A stretch of DNA of 64,000 nucleotides from Fictibacillus terranigra (GCF_030412265.1 NZ_JAUHLN010000001.1:248001-312000), one strand, 5' to 3'. Positions 52,693-61,110 are shown, counted from the stretch's first letter. The notes: a model not told the origin generated them from the sequence alone. Translations and numbers: made by a program.

Positions 52693-53481
52693 ATGATTGA
52701 TCGTTTAAAAAAACTGGGGATGACAGAATTGGAAGCAAAATGCTATATCACACTGCACGAAGACCCAGAGCTAACAGGCTATGAAGTGGCAAAAAGGGTT
52801 GGCGTGTCCCGGGCTAATGTCTATTCAGCCTTGCGGTCCCTTTCGGAAAAAGGAGCCTGCCGCAGTCTGGAAGGTGATACGGTTCGTTATAATGCTGTGC
52901 CAATCGAGGATTTGGTACGTCTTTTTCAATCGGAATTTGAACAAACGACCAAAGTCCTTATTCAGGAATTGAAAATGCCTCCCCGCCCGGCACCCGCCTT
53001 TTATAATTGGCAAGGAAACAGGGGCCTTGATCTGGCTATCCGAAGAGTCATTGCGAGTGCAGGAAGTTCGATAGTAGCTGAGATTTGGGCTGAGGATCTT
53101 TCCTGGGTGGAGGATGCACTGCTTGAAGCGGAAAAAAGAGGGGTAACGGTCGTGCTCATATCCATTGGCGAGACGGAGTTACCGCTCGAAAATGTGATTG
53201 TACGACAAAGGGAGGATCAATGGCATACGGATGAACGCAAATTCTCCCTGTTATGCGATTCAAAAACGGCGTTTATTGGAAGCTTTGGCGGAACGCTTAA
53301 GCCCTCATCGGCAGAAACCGACCATCCGGCAGTGATTGAGATGCTGAAAAACGGCTTCTATCATGATTTGATCATGCAGCAGATCGAAAGGGATTTCAGC
53401 AAGGAGCTGGACGAGAAGTACGGTGAAAATTATAAAAAACTATTAAACTATTACATAAATGAACGAGGATGGAAGGTGTAA
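52693..53481 (+). CDS. TrmB-family transcriptional regulator
   Basis: A 262-residue protein: an N-terminal TrmB winged helix (LKKLGMTELEAKCYITLHEDPELTGYEVAKRVGVSRANVYSALRSL) and a C-terminal PLD-like effector domain. The family senses sugars in archaea; in bacilli most roles are open. SD GGAGGGG fits the second of two adjacent ATGs (52693) better. The amine oxidase gene 334 nt downstream is separated by a terminator, so a shared operon is unlikely. Confidence 0.85.
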   Translation: MIDRLKKLGMTELEAKCYITLHEDPELTGYEVAKRVGVSRANVYSALRSLSEKGACRSLEGDTVRYNAVPIEDLVRLFQSEFEQTTKVLIQELKMPPRPAPAFYNWQGNRGLDLAIRRVIASAGSSIVAEIWAEDLSWVEDALLEAEKRGVTVVLISIGETELPLENVIVRQREDQWHTDERKFSLLCDSKTAFIGSFGGTLKPSSAETDHPAVIEMLKNGFYHDLIMQQIERDFSKELDEKYGENYKKLLNYYINERGWKV

Positions 53482-53504
53482 AGCCATACTTTGGTACTGA
53501 TTTT

Positions 53505-53554
53505 GGTGCCAGGCACCACGTTTTGACATATGTGTAATGGTGGTGCCTGGCACC
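53505..53554. repeat. GGTGCC palindromic repeat, variant core (copy 8)
   Basis: A 50-nt copy with perfect arms; the right half of the core is ATGTGTAATGG instead of ATGTCAAAA, so the core is no longer a palindrome. Starts 23 nt after the TrmB stop. Confidence 0.88.
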
Positions 53555-53582
53555 GAAAAGCGAAAATCCACCAGCCAAACAA

Positions 53583-53620
53583 ACCCTCAACTGCGAACTC
53601 CTGGCAGTTGAGGGTTTTTT
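53583..53620 (+). terminator. Terminator after the TrmB-family gene
   Basis: ACCCTCAACTGC / GCAGTTGAGGGT, 12-bp perfect stem with a 9-nt loop and a T run. Confidence 0.88.
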
Positions 53621-53814
53621 ATCTTTGTATAAGAAACAGGCCTATTGCCCTATGAGTGGAAAATGTCCTTGGAAGTTAGGTATATTACGAGGATTCCTAC
53701 AGATTATCCCTGCTTTCGGGTTCAGGATTTATTATTGTTTTAGTAAAATTAATTATCCTTTCAAAAACGGAATATATTGGGTATGAACGGCGTTTCGTTG
53801 AGGGGGATAATCGT

Positions 53815-55281
53815 ATGGAAAGAACAGTGCTGTCAGAAAAAGAGATGCAGATCATCATCAGAAATGGTCTGCCTCCTGCCGCCAGGCGAAAGAAGATCAT
53901 CGTGGCTGGAGCCGGAATCGCCGGGCTTGTTGCAAGTACTCTGCTGCTGGATGCCGGGCATGACGTACGGATTTTAGAAGCTTCCCAACGGGTAGGAGGA
54001 CGAATCTATTCCGTCCGGTCACCTTTTTCAGATGGCCACCATTTTGAGGCGGGAGCCATGCGGATACCTGAAAATCACAAGCTGGTGTTCGAGTACCTTC
54101 ATAAGTTCAGACTGCCGTACAACCGGTTTGTAAACGGCTTGCCGGATGATTTATTTTATATTAATGGAAGAAGAGTACGTTCGGCTGATTATGAAAAAAA
54201 TCCTGACCTTCTTGGCTTCCCGGTCGCCGAACATGAGAAAGGACTAACTGCCGTAAACCTTTTAAGATTTGCCATTCAGCCGCTCGTCGATTATGTGAAA
54301 ATGGATCCAGAACAGCATTGGCCCACAGTGATCAAACGCTTCGGGAATTATTCAGTAGATACGTTCCTGAAACATAACCCCTTCGGGAGGTCTTTATCTG
54401 CAGGTGCGGTGGATCAAATCAAGGTCCTTCTTTCACTCGAAGGATTTCCTGAGCTTTCTTTTTTGGAAACGTTCCGGGACATCCTCCTTATCTTTATTAA
54501 ACCGGAGCTGAAGTGGTTTGAGATTACTGGAGGGAATGATCAGCTTCCACAAGCTTTTATCCCACGCCTAGGTGACCGGCTGCTGTTGGAAAAACGAATA
54601 AGGAAAATCGTACAGGGTCCCAAAACAGTAACATTGCATACGGAACATCCGTCAAGCAGAAAAACGGAAACCTTTGAAGCTGACCGCGTGATTATCACCT
54701 TGCCTTTTTCCGTATTGAATTTCGTACAGATTGAGCCTGAGCAGTCACTGTCATACTTTAAAAGACGAGCGATTCGGGAACTCCATTATGTGCCTTCCAC
54801 AAAAGTAGGTCTGCAATTTAAACGGCGATTCTGGGAAGATGAGGGCTTACGGGGAGGAAAAGCGATAACAGACCAGGCATCCCGGTTTACATATTATCCG
54901 AGCCACTATCCCTCAGGAGTCCAGTCCGGTGTGGTGCTCGGAAGCTATACGTGGGAAGATGATTCCAATCTCTGGAGCTGCCTGCCAAGGCAGTCGAGGA
55001 TCTATGAAACGCTCAAGTGCCTCTCCCTTTTGCATGGCTCGCAAGTATTCAGGGAGTTTACGGCGGGTGTTTCCTATTGCTGGACCCACAATCCTTATGC
55101 CGGCGGTGCGTTCACGATGTTTAAGCCGTATCAGGAGCTGGAATTCGGAGATGCCATTTCTACTCCGGAAGGCAGGCTTCATTTTGCTGGGGAACATGCG
55201 ACAAAAGGCCACGGCTGGATGCAAGGCTCCATCGAATCGGCTATAAGGGCTGCACTTGAAGTGCATCAGGAGTTAACATAG
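53815..55281 (+). CDS. FAD-dependent amine/L-amino acid oxidase, YobN-like
   Basis: A 488-residue flavoprotein of the monoamine/L-amino acid oxidase group. Dinucleotide-binding fold KKIIVAGAGIAGLVASTLLLDAGHDVRILEAS (about 27-58), GGRIYSVR, EAGAMRIPENH, and FAD-closing motif GRLHFAGEHATKGHGWMQGSIESA near the C-terminus. Would oxidise amino acids or amines to imino acids with release of hydrogen peroxide. No signal peptide. SD TGAGGGGG. Similar to Bacillus subtilis YobN. A repeat copy follows 16 nt past the stop. Confidence 0.88.
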   Translation: MERTVLSEKEMQIIIRNGLPPAARRKKIIVAGAGIAGLVASTLLLDAGHDVRILEASQRVGGRIYSVRSPFSDGHHFEAGAMRIPENHKLVFEYLHKFRLPYNRFVNGLPDDLFYINGRRVRSADYEKNPDLLGFPVAEHEKGLTAVNLLRFAIQPLVDYVKMDPEQHWPTVIKRFGNYSVDTFLKHNPFGRSLSAGAVDQIKVLLSLEGFPELSFLETFRDILLIFIKPELKWFEITGGNDQLPQAFIPRLGDRLLLEKRIRKIVQGPKTVTLHTEHPSSRKTETFEADRVIITLPFSVLNFVQIEPEQSLSYFKRRAIRELHYVPSTKVGLQFKRRFWEDEGLRGGKAITDQASRFTYYPSHYPSGVQSGVVLGSYTWEDDSNLWSCLPRQSRIYETLKCLSLLHGSQVFREFTAGVSYCWTHNPYAGGAFTMFKPYQELEFGDAISTPEGRLHFAGEHATKGHGWMQGSIESAIRAALEVHQELT

Positions 55282-55297
55282 TGGTGTAAAACATAAT

Positions 55298-55347
55298 GGT
55301 GTCAGGCACCGCTTTTTGACATATGTCAAAAGCCGGTGCCTGGCACC
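55298..55347. repeat. GGTGCC palindromic repeat (copy 9)
   Basis: A 50-nt copy with one change in the left arm (GGTGTCAGGCACC) and a core with TTTTGACATATGTCAAAA; followed by ATTTTTGG. Confidence 0.9.
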
Positions 55348-55501
55348 ATTTTTGGTTCTAGAACCCCGAGAACCCACATATCCTTTGTACCATGTCCACC
55401 AGAGGAAGGCAGAAGTGGGGAGTCCTTCCATTTGCATTTTATTCAGTGATAGGTATAATTGCGGAATGACAAACCGGCCGTAAAGGGAAAGGGGGCTAAT
55501 T

Positions 55502-56320
55502 ATGACCGCTGCTTATATTCTCAGAAAGCTCGCTAACCGCTTTTTTACGTTGAGAGTCTATGATTTGTCGGCCCAAATGGCCTATTACTTTTTGATGTCC
55601 GTGTTTCCTTTTTTATTGGTAATTTATTCATTGTTGGCCTACCTGCCCATACAAGAAGAAAACATTTTGGAACTTGCTAAACCCTATGCGCCGGAAAATA
55701 CGTACCATCTGATCGAAAGGACGCTGGCGTATACGGTGACGCTCCAGAAGGGCAATCTGCTTTCATTCAGTTTAATTTTCACGTTATGGCTTTCTTCGAT
55801 GGGTTTTCAATGCATTAAACGCGTATTGAATGATGCGTACGATATTAAGGTAAAGGAAGGCTTTATTAAACAAATATTAGAAGGAATCTTGCTAACGATC
55901 GGCTTCATGCTCGTGATTTTATTCTCGGTATTCGTTCCGATCATTGAACAGCTGATGAAGCATTACTTAAACGATGTGTTTTCTTTAGAGGGCTATCATA
56001 AATTATGGATCCTCATACAGTGGGGGATCGGAACTCTTTTTTTATTCCTGTTCTTTATCGGACTTTATTATTTTGCTCCGAACGCCAAGTTAAAGGTGGC
56101 GAGAGTACTGCCAGGCGCCTTTTTTTCCATGATCGGCTGGCAGCTCGTTTCGATGGGGTTTGCCGCTTATGTCAGGGGCAACAATTATTCAGCGCTGTAT
56201 GGGCAGCTGGGCGGGATTGTCGTCCTGATGCTTTGGTTTTACTTGTCTGCCATGATTATCATTCTTGGTGCCTTGTTAAACACCATCGTTTATCCGATCC
56301 ATGAAAACAGGAAGGATTAA
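55502..56320 (+). CDS. YihY/BrkB-family inner membrane protein
   Basis: A 272-residue, six-helix protein of the YihY (BrkB) family: opening LRVYDLSAQMAYYFLMSVFPFLLV, central FSLIFTLWLSSMGFQCIKRVLNDAYD, and the closing GGIVVLMLWFYLSAMIIILGALLNTI are the usual landmarks. It was once linked to RNase BN by mistake; a transport or envelope role is suspected in the family. SD AAAGGGGG. Monocistronic. Confidence 0.92.
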   Translation: MTAAYILRKLANRFFTLRVYDLSAQMAYYFLMSVFPFLLVIYSLLAYLPIQEENILELAKPYAPENTYHLIERTLAYTVTLQKGNLLSFSLIFTLWLSSMGFQCIKRVLNDAYDIKVKEGFIKQILEGILLTIGFMLVILFSVFVPIIEQLMKHYLNDVFSLEGYHKLWILIQWGIGTLFLFLFFIGLYYFAPNAKLKVARVLPGAFFSMIGWQLVSMGFAAYVRGNNYSALYGQLGGIVVLMLWFYLSAMIIILGALLNTIVYPIHENRKD

Positions 56321-56400
56321 TGGTCCCGTATAGGAAAGCTTTCTCTACTAGATATGACGATGACAGTGAGACTGGTGCTTCTTTTGCCGATGATTAGATG

Positions 56401-56431
56401 AGCTTTTCTGCGGCATGCAGAAGGGCTTTTT
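56401..56431 (+). terminator. Terminator of the YihY gene
   Basis: AGCTTTTCTGC pairs with GCAGAAGGGCT using two G-T wobbles, followed by TTTTTTATT. It lies 80 nt past the stop. Confidence 0.75.
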
Positions 56432-56435
56432 TATT

Positions 56436-56763
56436 AGAAGTGATAGGCACTTTCCCGGGAAATATGTCGAAAGTGATTTTTGAACTGACTAATTTCAATA
56501 GGGGAGAGGTGGTGTACACAGGAGATAAACCTCCTATTTACTGAGCGATTGCAGTTACCGGATGGACATGGCGCTATTTAGTAATACTAAGTATTTCTGA
56601 GAAATGTCTTGTCGCCCTTTTTGTATGGTGGTTGTCACCTTTTTTTACAAAGTCTAATGCTAAAAATAGTTTTTATGAGCAAAAATGTTATGATATCGAA
56701 TAAAAAATGGTAAACTATTATAATGTGAATTAGAAAAACATTCGTTATAGATAAGGTGGTTTC
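56436..56763. other. Leader/intergenic region upstream of TerC gene
   Basis: About 330 nt with several small palindromes: AGGAG..CTCCT near 56519-56534, TTAGTAATACTAA at 56578-56590 and TTTCTGAGAAA at 56594-56604, then a weak GGTG/CACC hairpin with seven T at 56627-56647. A strong -10 TATAAT at 56719-56724 suggests that the gene itself starts from a proximal promoter. I find no protein gene. Confidence 0.5.
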
Positions 56764-57423
56764 ATGGATAATTTATTGGTAAATCTCTTGGAAATCCTCC
56801 TTATAAATATTGTGTTAAGCGGTGATAATGCGGTCGTTATCGCACTCGCCTGCCGTAACCTTGAGGAGCGGCACAGGAATAAGGCGATTTTCTTTGGGAC
56901 GTTTGGGGCGGTATTTCTAAGGGTAGTTTTAACATTTGTCGCAGTATACTTGCTGAAAATTCCTTTCTTGAACTTTGTTGGCGGACTGCTGCTTTTATGG
57001 ATCGCCATCAGTCTTCTAAAGGGAGAAGAGGATGAAAACATTGAGGCAAATTCCAGCTTGTCTGGAGCCATCAAAACGATTATTGTTGCTGACTTGGTCA
57101 TGAGTCTCGATAACATTGTGGCCGTGGCAGGAGCAGCGAACGGAAACATAGTGCTCATCATTCTTGGTTTGATCATCAGTATTCCATTGATCATCTGGGG
57201 AAGCCAGCTTCTGATGAAGATTATGGCGAAATTCCCGATCATCATCATCATCGGGGCAGCTCTTCTGGGCTACACAGCCGGCGAGATGATGTTAAAGGAC
57301 AAGGCCGTCGGTCATTACTTAGAGGCCTTTCATTTTAACCTTCACCTTGCATTGCCGATTGCTCTCGCTATTCTGGTTGTGGTGGTTGGCAAGTTCAGTG
57401 GAAGACGCGCGAAAAGCGTTTAA
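56764..57423 (+). CDS. TerC-family membrane protein, YjbE-like
   Basis: A 219-residue, seven-helix protein of the TerC/YjbE/YkoY family. The paired acidic motifs lie in membrane segments: NIVLSGDNAVVIALACRNL in helix 1 and VADLVMSLDNIVAVAGAANGN in helix 4. Bacillus relatives export manganese, partly to load secreted metalloenzymes. Length is close to that of YjbE. SD AAGGTGG. A strong palindromic repeat with T tail is placed 11 nt after the stop. Confidence 0.9.
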   Translation: MDNLLVNLLEILLINIVLSGDNAVVIALACRNLEERHRNKAIFFGTFGAVFLRVVLTFVAVYLLKIPFLNFVGGLLLLWIAISLLKGEEDENIEANSSLSGAIKTIIVADLVMSLDNIVAVAGAANGNIVLIILGLIISIPLIIWGSQLLMKIMAKFPIIIIIGAALLGYTAGEMMLKDKAVGHYLEAFHFNLHLALPIALAILVVVVGKFSGRRAKSV

Positions 57424-57434
57424 TAAAGCAAAAC

Positions 57435-57484
57435 AGTGCCAGGCACCCCGCTTTTGACATATGTCAAAACGGGTGCCTGGCACT
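57435..57484. repeat. GGTGCC palindromic repeat with compensatory arms (copy 10)
   Basis: A 50-nt copy with TTTTGACATATGTCAAAA core. Its left arm starts AGTGCC and its right arm ends GGCACT, a matched pair of changes that keeps the outer base pair. Flanking AAAC and GTTT extend the stem to 17 bp. Confidence 0.92.
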
Positions 57485-57490
57485 GTTTAT

Positions 57491-57640
57491 TTATTGAATC
57501 CCATAATCTTTGGCAAACACCATATGTGTCTCGACGAGAACATCCTTGGTCCTTTCATCGAGATTAAAGATACGGGCGCCGCGCAGCCTGTTTTTCTCGG
57601 CACCCGGCAAGCCGTATGTTCCGAGATGCTGTAAGGAATT
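57491..57640 (-). pseudogene. Unrecognised C-terminal gene remnant
   Basis: On the minus strand about 50 codons end in a clean stop (57491-57493) and read like a real protein tail (LGTYGLPGAEKNRLRGARIFN, ERTKDVLVETHMVFAKDYGIQ), but there is no start, no SD, and the frame closes upstream after eight codons. I do not recognise the family. The palindromic repeat copy 10 lies 6 nt beyond its stop. Confidence 0.4.
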
Positions 57641-57710
57641 ATGTAGTTATTGCAAAAAAAATTCAGTTCCCGTCCATTTATAAAGACGGAACTGACACCA
57701 GATGACATCA

Positions 57711-58442
57711 TTAAATTCTTGTTAAAATGAGAGAAATGAGCAACCCGACAGAAGCGATCAGCCCGACAAGTGAACCCCCTTCTTCAAAAGCTTCAGGCAG
57801 CATCGTCGAGCCGACCATGGTGATGATCCCGCCTGCCGCAAAGGAAGCGATGATCGCCATCAGTTCTTCTGAAGCATCTTCCAGAAATAGATATCCAGCC
57901 CATGAACAGAACGCCGAGATCATCAGAACGGTCATCCAGAGAACAAGAATCTTCTTTTTACTTATATTGCTTTTAAGCATCCCTGCCGTACTTGACAGCC
58001 CTTCAGGAATGTTACTGATAAAAATGGCGATGACGAGCAGCCAGCTGACGCTGTTATTCTCGATCAGACTCGCCCCGACAATGATGGATTCGGGGATGGC
58101 GTCCATCACGGTTCCGATAAAAATCGCAAAGCCGGAGCCGCTCGGTGACCCATCCTGTCCAGCTGACCGTTTCCTTTTGTGTGCTCCTTTCCGGGAAACG
58201 ATGAGATCCAGCACAGTAAATACAACTGCCCCGATTAAAAATCCCATGGACGTCGGAAATAATCCTCCTGAATGAGCGGACTCCCCAAGCAGTTCGTAGG
58301 TGGCAGCGCCGATCAATACACCCGTCCCGAACGCCATGATAAAGCCGATGATTCTCTTTTTGATGGGGAAAGACATCGCCGCTAGGGCTCCCAGTAAAAC
58401 CGCAGAGCCGGAAACGCCTCCCCACAAGGCGGCAATCCACAT
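57711..58442 (-). CDS. ZIP-family metal transporter
   Basis: A 243-residue, 8-helix membrane protein of the ZIP family (GufA-like branch). Helix 4/5 metal motifs appear as MDAIPESIIVGAS and FISNIPEGLSSTAGM, where the usual HNxPEG His is Ser, so binding chemistry may differ. Probably moves zinc, iron or another divalent cation into the cytosol. ATG at 58442 with SD AGGGAGG; the longer frame runs through a repeat copy. A palindromic repeat lies 24 nt upstream of its start. Confidence 0.87.
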   Translation of the reverse strand: MWIAALWGGVSGSAVLLGALAAMSFPIKKRIIGFIMAFGTGVLIGAATYELLGESAHSGGLFPTSMGFLIGAVVFTVLDLIVSRKGAHKRKRSAGQDGSPSGSGFAIFIGTVMDAIPESIIVGASLIENNSVSWLLVIAIFISNIPEGLSSTAGMLKSNISKKKILVLWMTVLMISAFCSWAGYLFLEDASEELMAIIASFAAGGIITMVGSTMLPEAFEEGGSLVGLIASVGLLISLILTRI

Positions 58443-58465
58443 ACAACTACCTCCCTCTATCTTAC

Positions 58466-58515
58466 GGTGCCTGACACCGCAATTACACAAGTATGTAACG
58501 GCGGTGCCTGGCACC
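58466..58515. repeat. GGTGCC palindromic repeat, second core type (copy 11)
   Basis: A 50-nt copy with arms GGTGCCTGACACC and GGTGCCTGGCACC. The 24-nt core is ATTACACAAGTATGTAA-like and not the TTTTGACATATGTCAAAA type, so it marks a second subfamily. It lies between the ZIP gene and the DUF2238-like gene. Confidence 0.85.
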
Positions 58516-58527
58516 CCATCGTTACTA

Positions 58528-59094
58528 CTAGACTTTTCCACGGCGAAGCCAGGCATAAACCGCTACAACTAGCCCGCCCGCCATGCCGAAGATGATATCG
58601 AGCATCGTGTCCTTGTTTCCACCCAGCTGCATCGTGTGGGTGAAAAACTGATCACCCACAAACTCGTAGATCTCCCACAAAACGGTGGCGATGACGGGAA
58701 GGGAGAAGACGAGGAGAAAGATCATCCAGGGTGAGACGTCTTTTCGCACACGCGCCGGGATAAAGATTTTATAGAGTGCGATGGCGGCAAAACCGACAAA
58801 GATTCCTTTATAGAGGTGAAGCGTGGTATCCCACCATTTGAAATGCAGATAAAAACTCGCAAGAGAGCCCAAATACGTTGTACAAAAAAGAAACAGATAA
58901 TAGCCGATAATAAGGGCGGTGTTAAAAGGAATCGGCCTTGACCGAAGCAGCAAAAGCGGAAGTCCGCTTACCACTATTCCACCGAGAGCAACCTGCCAGC
59001 GTGAAGAATCGCCCTTGACAAGGTAAATGATGAACAGGACAAGCATGAAGATCATAAAAAGTGTGCTGAATACCATAATTGTTTTTCTTCTCAA
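58528..59094 (-). CDS. DUF2238-like multi-helix membrane protein
   Basis: A 188-residue protein with about 5-6 helices and the DUF2238/YjdF pattern of polar motifs at helix ends: HFKWWDTTLHLYKGIFVG, VLWEIYEFVGDQFF and KDTMLDIIFGMAGGLV. Function unknown. Start uncertain: TTG at 59094 is 6 nt from GGGGGTG, while a GTG at 59103 overlaps that SD. It precedes the ZIP gene in the same direction, with a repeat copy between. Confidence 0.75.
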   Translation of the reverse strand: MRRKTIMVFSTLFMIFMLVLFIIYLVKGDSSRWQVALGGIVVSGLPLLLLRSRPIPFNTALIIGYYLFLFCTTYLGSLASFYLHFKWWDTTLHLYKGIFVGFAAIALYKIFIPARVRKDVSPWMIFLLVFSLPVIATVLWEIYEFVGDQFFTHTMQLGGNKDTMLDIIFGMAGGLVVAVYAWLRRGKV

Positions 59095-59247
59095 GGTCCT
59101 CACCCCCTTTCAAGATTCCTTACCATTATGGCCAAAGAGAAGGAGGAAGAACCGTCTGCTTTTGATGATACAATGTATCATCCGCCCACGTTTTTCATAT
59201 ACTGCCTAAGAATATCACGCTCACTCATCTTTTGGAGGAGGCAGAAC

Positions 59248-59721
59248 ATGAAGTTTACGGTGCAATATATCCCTCTGAGCAGCATTAAATCCGGAATATC
59301 CATAAAATTAACGGAGCATTTGAAGAAGCTCCGAAATATCATGTGGGACTGCATGAACGTGCTTGTTGTCCAGAAAAGCAAGAAAGACGGCCATTATGTA
59401 GTTGTCAGCGGACAGGACCGTCTGGATTATCTGAAAAAAAATACGAAAAACAAATATGCGCCGTGTATCGTCGATGAACCTTCCGGCTTCAAAACATGGC
59501 TCACGCGCTTCAGCGGCAGGCAGCCGATCGATGATTTTCCGATGCATCCGAAAAGCTGGAAGATCGTCCGGGCATTTTTAACAAAGGAACCCCGTTTTCA
59601 AAACCTGTCACGGGCACAGCAGATGAAAGTCCTCCTGCTCGCGGTCCAATACAAGAAAACGGTTATCGCTTCCATGCAAAACAGAGTCAGCCAAATCGTA
59701 AAAATGCAGAACGGCGAATGA
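59248..59721 (+). CDS. Conserved hypothetical protein with ParB-like N-terminal pattern
   Basis: A 157-residue basic protein. The first 80 residues (VQYIPLSSIKSGISIKL, LNVLVVQ-type strand, YVVVSGQDRLDYLKK) follow the strand and GxxR-like order of ParB/Srx-type domains (here SGQDRLDYL). The rest is helical and basic (WKIVRAFLTKEPRFQNLSRAQQMKVLLLAVQYKKTVIAS). Start at 59248 with SD GGAGGAGG; a longer frame from 59128 has none. I do not assign a function. Confidence 0.7.
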   Translation: MKFTVQYIPLSSIKSGISIKLTEHLKKLRNIMWDCMNVLVVQKSKKDGHYVVVSGQDRLDYLKKNTKNKYAPCIVDEPSGFKTWLTRFSGRQPIDDFPMHPKSWKIVRAFLTKEPRFQNLSRAQQMKVLLLAVQYKKTVIASMQNRVSQIVKMQNGE

Positions 59722-59742
59722 TGAAATTCGTCGTTTTTTTTT
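59710..59742 (+). terminator. Terminator overlapping the stop of the ParB-like gene
   Basis: AACGGCGAAT pairs with ATTCGTCGTT with one G-T pair; the stop codon lies at the foot of the loop, and a T run of about eight follows. Confidence 0.85.
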
Positions 59743-59879
59743 GGACTGCAACACCGAAAAAAAGGGTATGTAAAAGACTGGTTATTGTTTCTATTATTTT
59801 ACATAAACAATAGTCATGAGACATAAGATGGAACGGTACGGCATGTCCACGAAAATCCGTAAGGGAGGAAAAACTCGGC

Positions 59880-60596
59880 ATGAAAAAGGGCTTTCTGAAA
59901 ATCGTAGTCATTGTGTTGCTGGCCATCGGGCTCGTCACTTCTCTTTTTCCGTCCCGAATCGCTCAAGCCTCATCCACAAAAACGGCCTATGTTGATATTA
60001 CATCAGGAAAGCTGAACGTCAGAAGCGGGCCGGGAACACAGTACAAGATTATCGGGTCGCATAAAGACAATACAAGGCTAACCATCTACTCCCAGACGAA
60101 GAGCGGATGGGCCAAGATCAAATACAACAAGAAAAACGGCTATGTCGCGACCAAATATCTAAGGTTCTACCATACGATGTCCCGTTCAGACGCCAAATCG
60201 ATTACAGACAGAGCCATAAACATTCAAGATAAGATCGCCAACAACAAGACATATACAATAAAGCAGATTCATCAGCTGCAATCGCCCGGCTATACTTCAG
60301 CCTACATCGACAATCTCTTAACATATGACATGACTTCACACAAGAAGGACAAAAAGGGAAACAAGCTGTATGAGTGGCTGGCGACAGACTTCCCGATGTA
60401 TCGGATCTGGGGATTTGACTGGAGCGGGAAAGAGGCGCCTGAAAAGCCTTCCATCACGTACTATACCAAGGACGGAGCATGGTATCTGAAAGTCTATCAA
60501 TATGACAAAGATGATATGTACACGTACCATCAAACCCTTTATCTTTCAAAATCCAGTGAGAAAGCCGCCTGGAGGATTTACAATTATAAATGGTGA
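59880..60596 (+). CDS. Secreted SH3b-domain protein
   Basis: A 238-residue exported protein: signal peptide about 1-30 (FLKIVVIVLLAIGLVTSLFP, cleavage near AQA), a bacterial SH3 domain about 35-95 (LNVRSGPGTQYKIIGSHKDNTRLTIYSQTKSGWAKIKYNKKNGYVATKYL) that normally binds peptidoglycan peptides, and an Arg/Tyr-rich C-terminal half of unknown fold. No catalytic domain is recognisable. SD GGGAGG 11 nt upstream. Followed by a GC-rich hairpin. Confidence 0.87.
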   Translation: MKKGFLKIVVIVLLAIGLVTSLFPSRIAQASSTKTAYVDITSGKLNVRSGPGTQYKIIGSHKDNTRLTIYSQTKSGWAKIKYNKKNGYVATKYLRFYHTMSRSDAKSITDRAINIQDKIANNKTYTIKQIHQLQSPGYTSAYIDNLLTYDMTSHKKDKKGNKLYEWLATDFPMYRIWGFDWSGKEAPEKPSITYYTKDGAWYLKVYQYDKDDMYTYHQTLYLSKSSEKAAWRIYNYKW

Positions 60597-60602
60597 TGAA
60601 AA

Positions 60603-60626
60603 GCCGCAAGCATCCGTGCTTGCGGC
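60603..60626 (+). terminator. Hairpin after the SH3b gene
   Basis: GCCGCAAGCA / TGCTTGCGGC, 10-bp perfect stem with a 4-nt loop. The tail GTCGTTGATCTTTC is not a clean T run. Confidence 0.65.
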
Positions 60627-61110
60627 GTCGTTGATCTTTCAATAATCTAGTCGAGTATAATTAATTGGTAAACGCATAACTGAATGGGCTAAAAGCTCAT
60701 TCAATAATAAAAGTAGGGATGTCGATAATAAAAAGATCGGGCAGTCGTCTTTGCCTGATCTTTTTTGAGGAAAACTATTCAAAAAGGCCGCCGCCCAGCC
60801 GAGGCTTTTTTCTAGAACAAATGAATGATTTTGAGTAAATGTCACATCGGAGTCTTCCGCAAGAGGGCTTTTTACTACTGAAAAGCCATTTTTGGAGCTA
60901 AAACGCCAGATTTGCATGCAAAATAGACCCACCGCAGATTTTTATGTTCAATCCGTTTATACACGGCACCATCCAACAGGATGCGTCGCATTCATTGTAA
61001 GCCGCGATCAGCACTTTACTCATCCGGCATCCAACAGCTCGCAATCCGCCATTGCATAAACATCACGCCACAAAAAAACAGCGACCCCCGCAAGGTTCAC
61101 TGCTTTCAAA
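60627..61110. other. Intergenic region, no clear gene
   Basis: About 480 nt. It contains a G-T paired hairpin at 60682-60702, the TATTATCGA motif in reverse at 60722-60730, and a terminator-like hairpin at 60730-60766. A 97-codon minus frame here lacks an SD and spans these hairpins, so I do not call it. Confidence 0.5.
60730..60766. terminator. A/T-flanked hairpin in the SH3b-LCP interval
   Basis: AAAAAGATC.GGCA pairs with TGCC.GATCTTTTTT through one G-T pair. It looks like a bidirectional terminator but lies about 100 nt past the SH3b hairpin and 345 nt before the LCP stop, so what it ends is unclear. Confidence 0.6.

Noticed and set aside
56490-56650. Possible yybP-ykoY manganese riboswitch upstream of the TerC gene
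   Set aside because: GGGGAG is present, but the other conserved loop segments and a proper closing stem are not recognisable, and a TATAAT box lies downstream of the hairpin.
60639-60932. 97-codon minus-strand reading frame near the SH3b gene
   Set aside because: No Shine-Dalgarno site, and it runs through hairpins that look like terminators.
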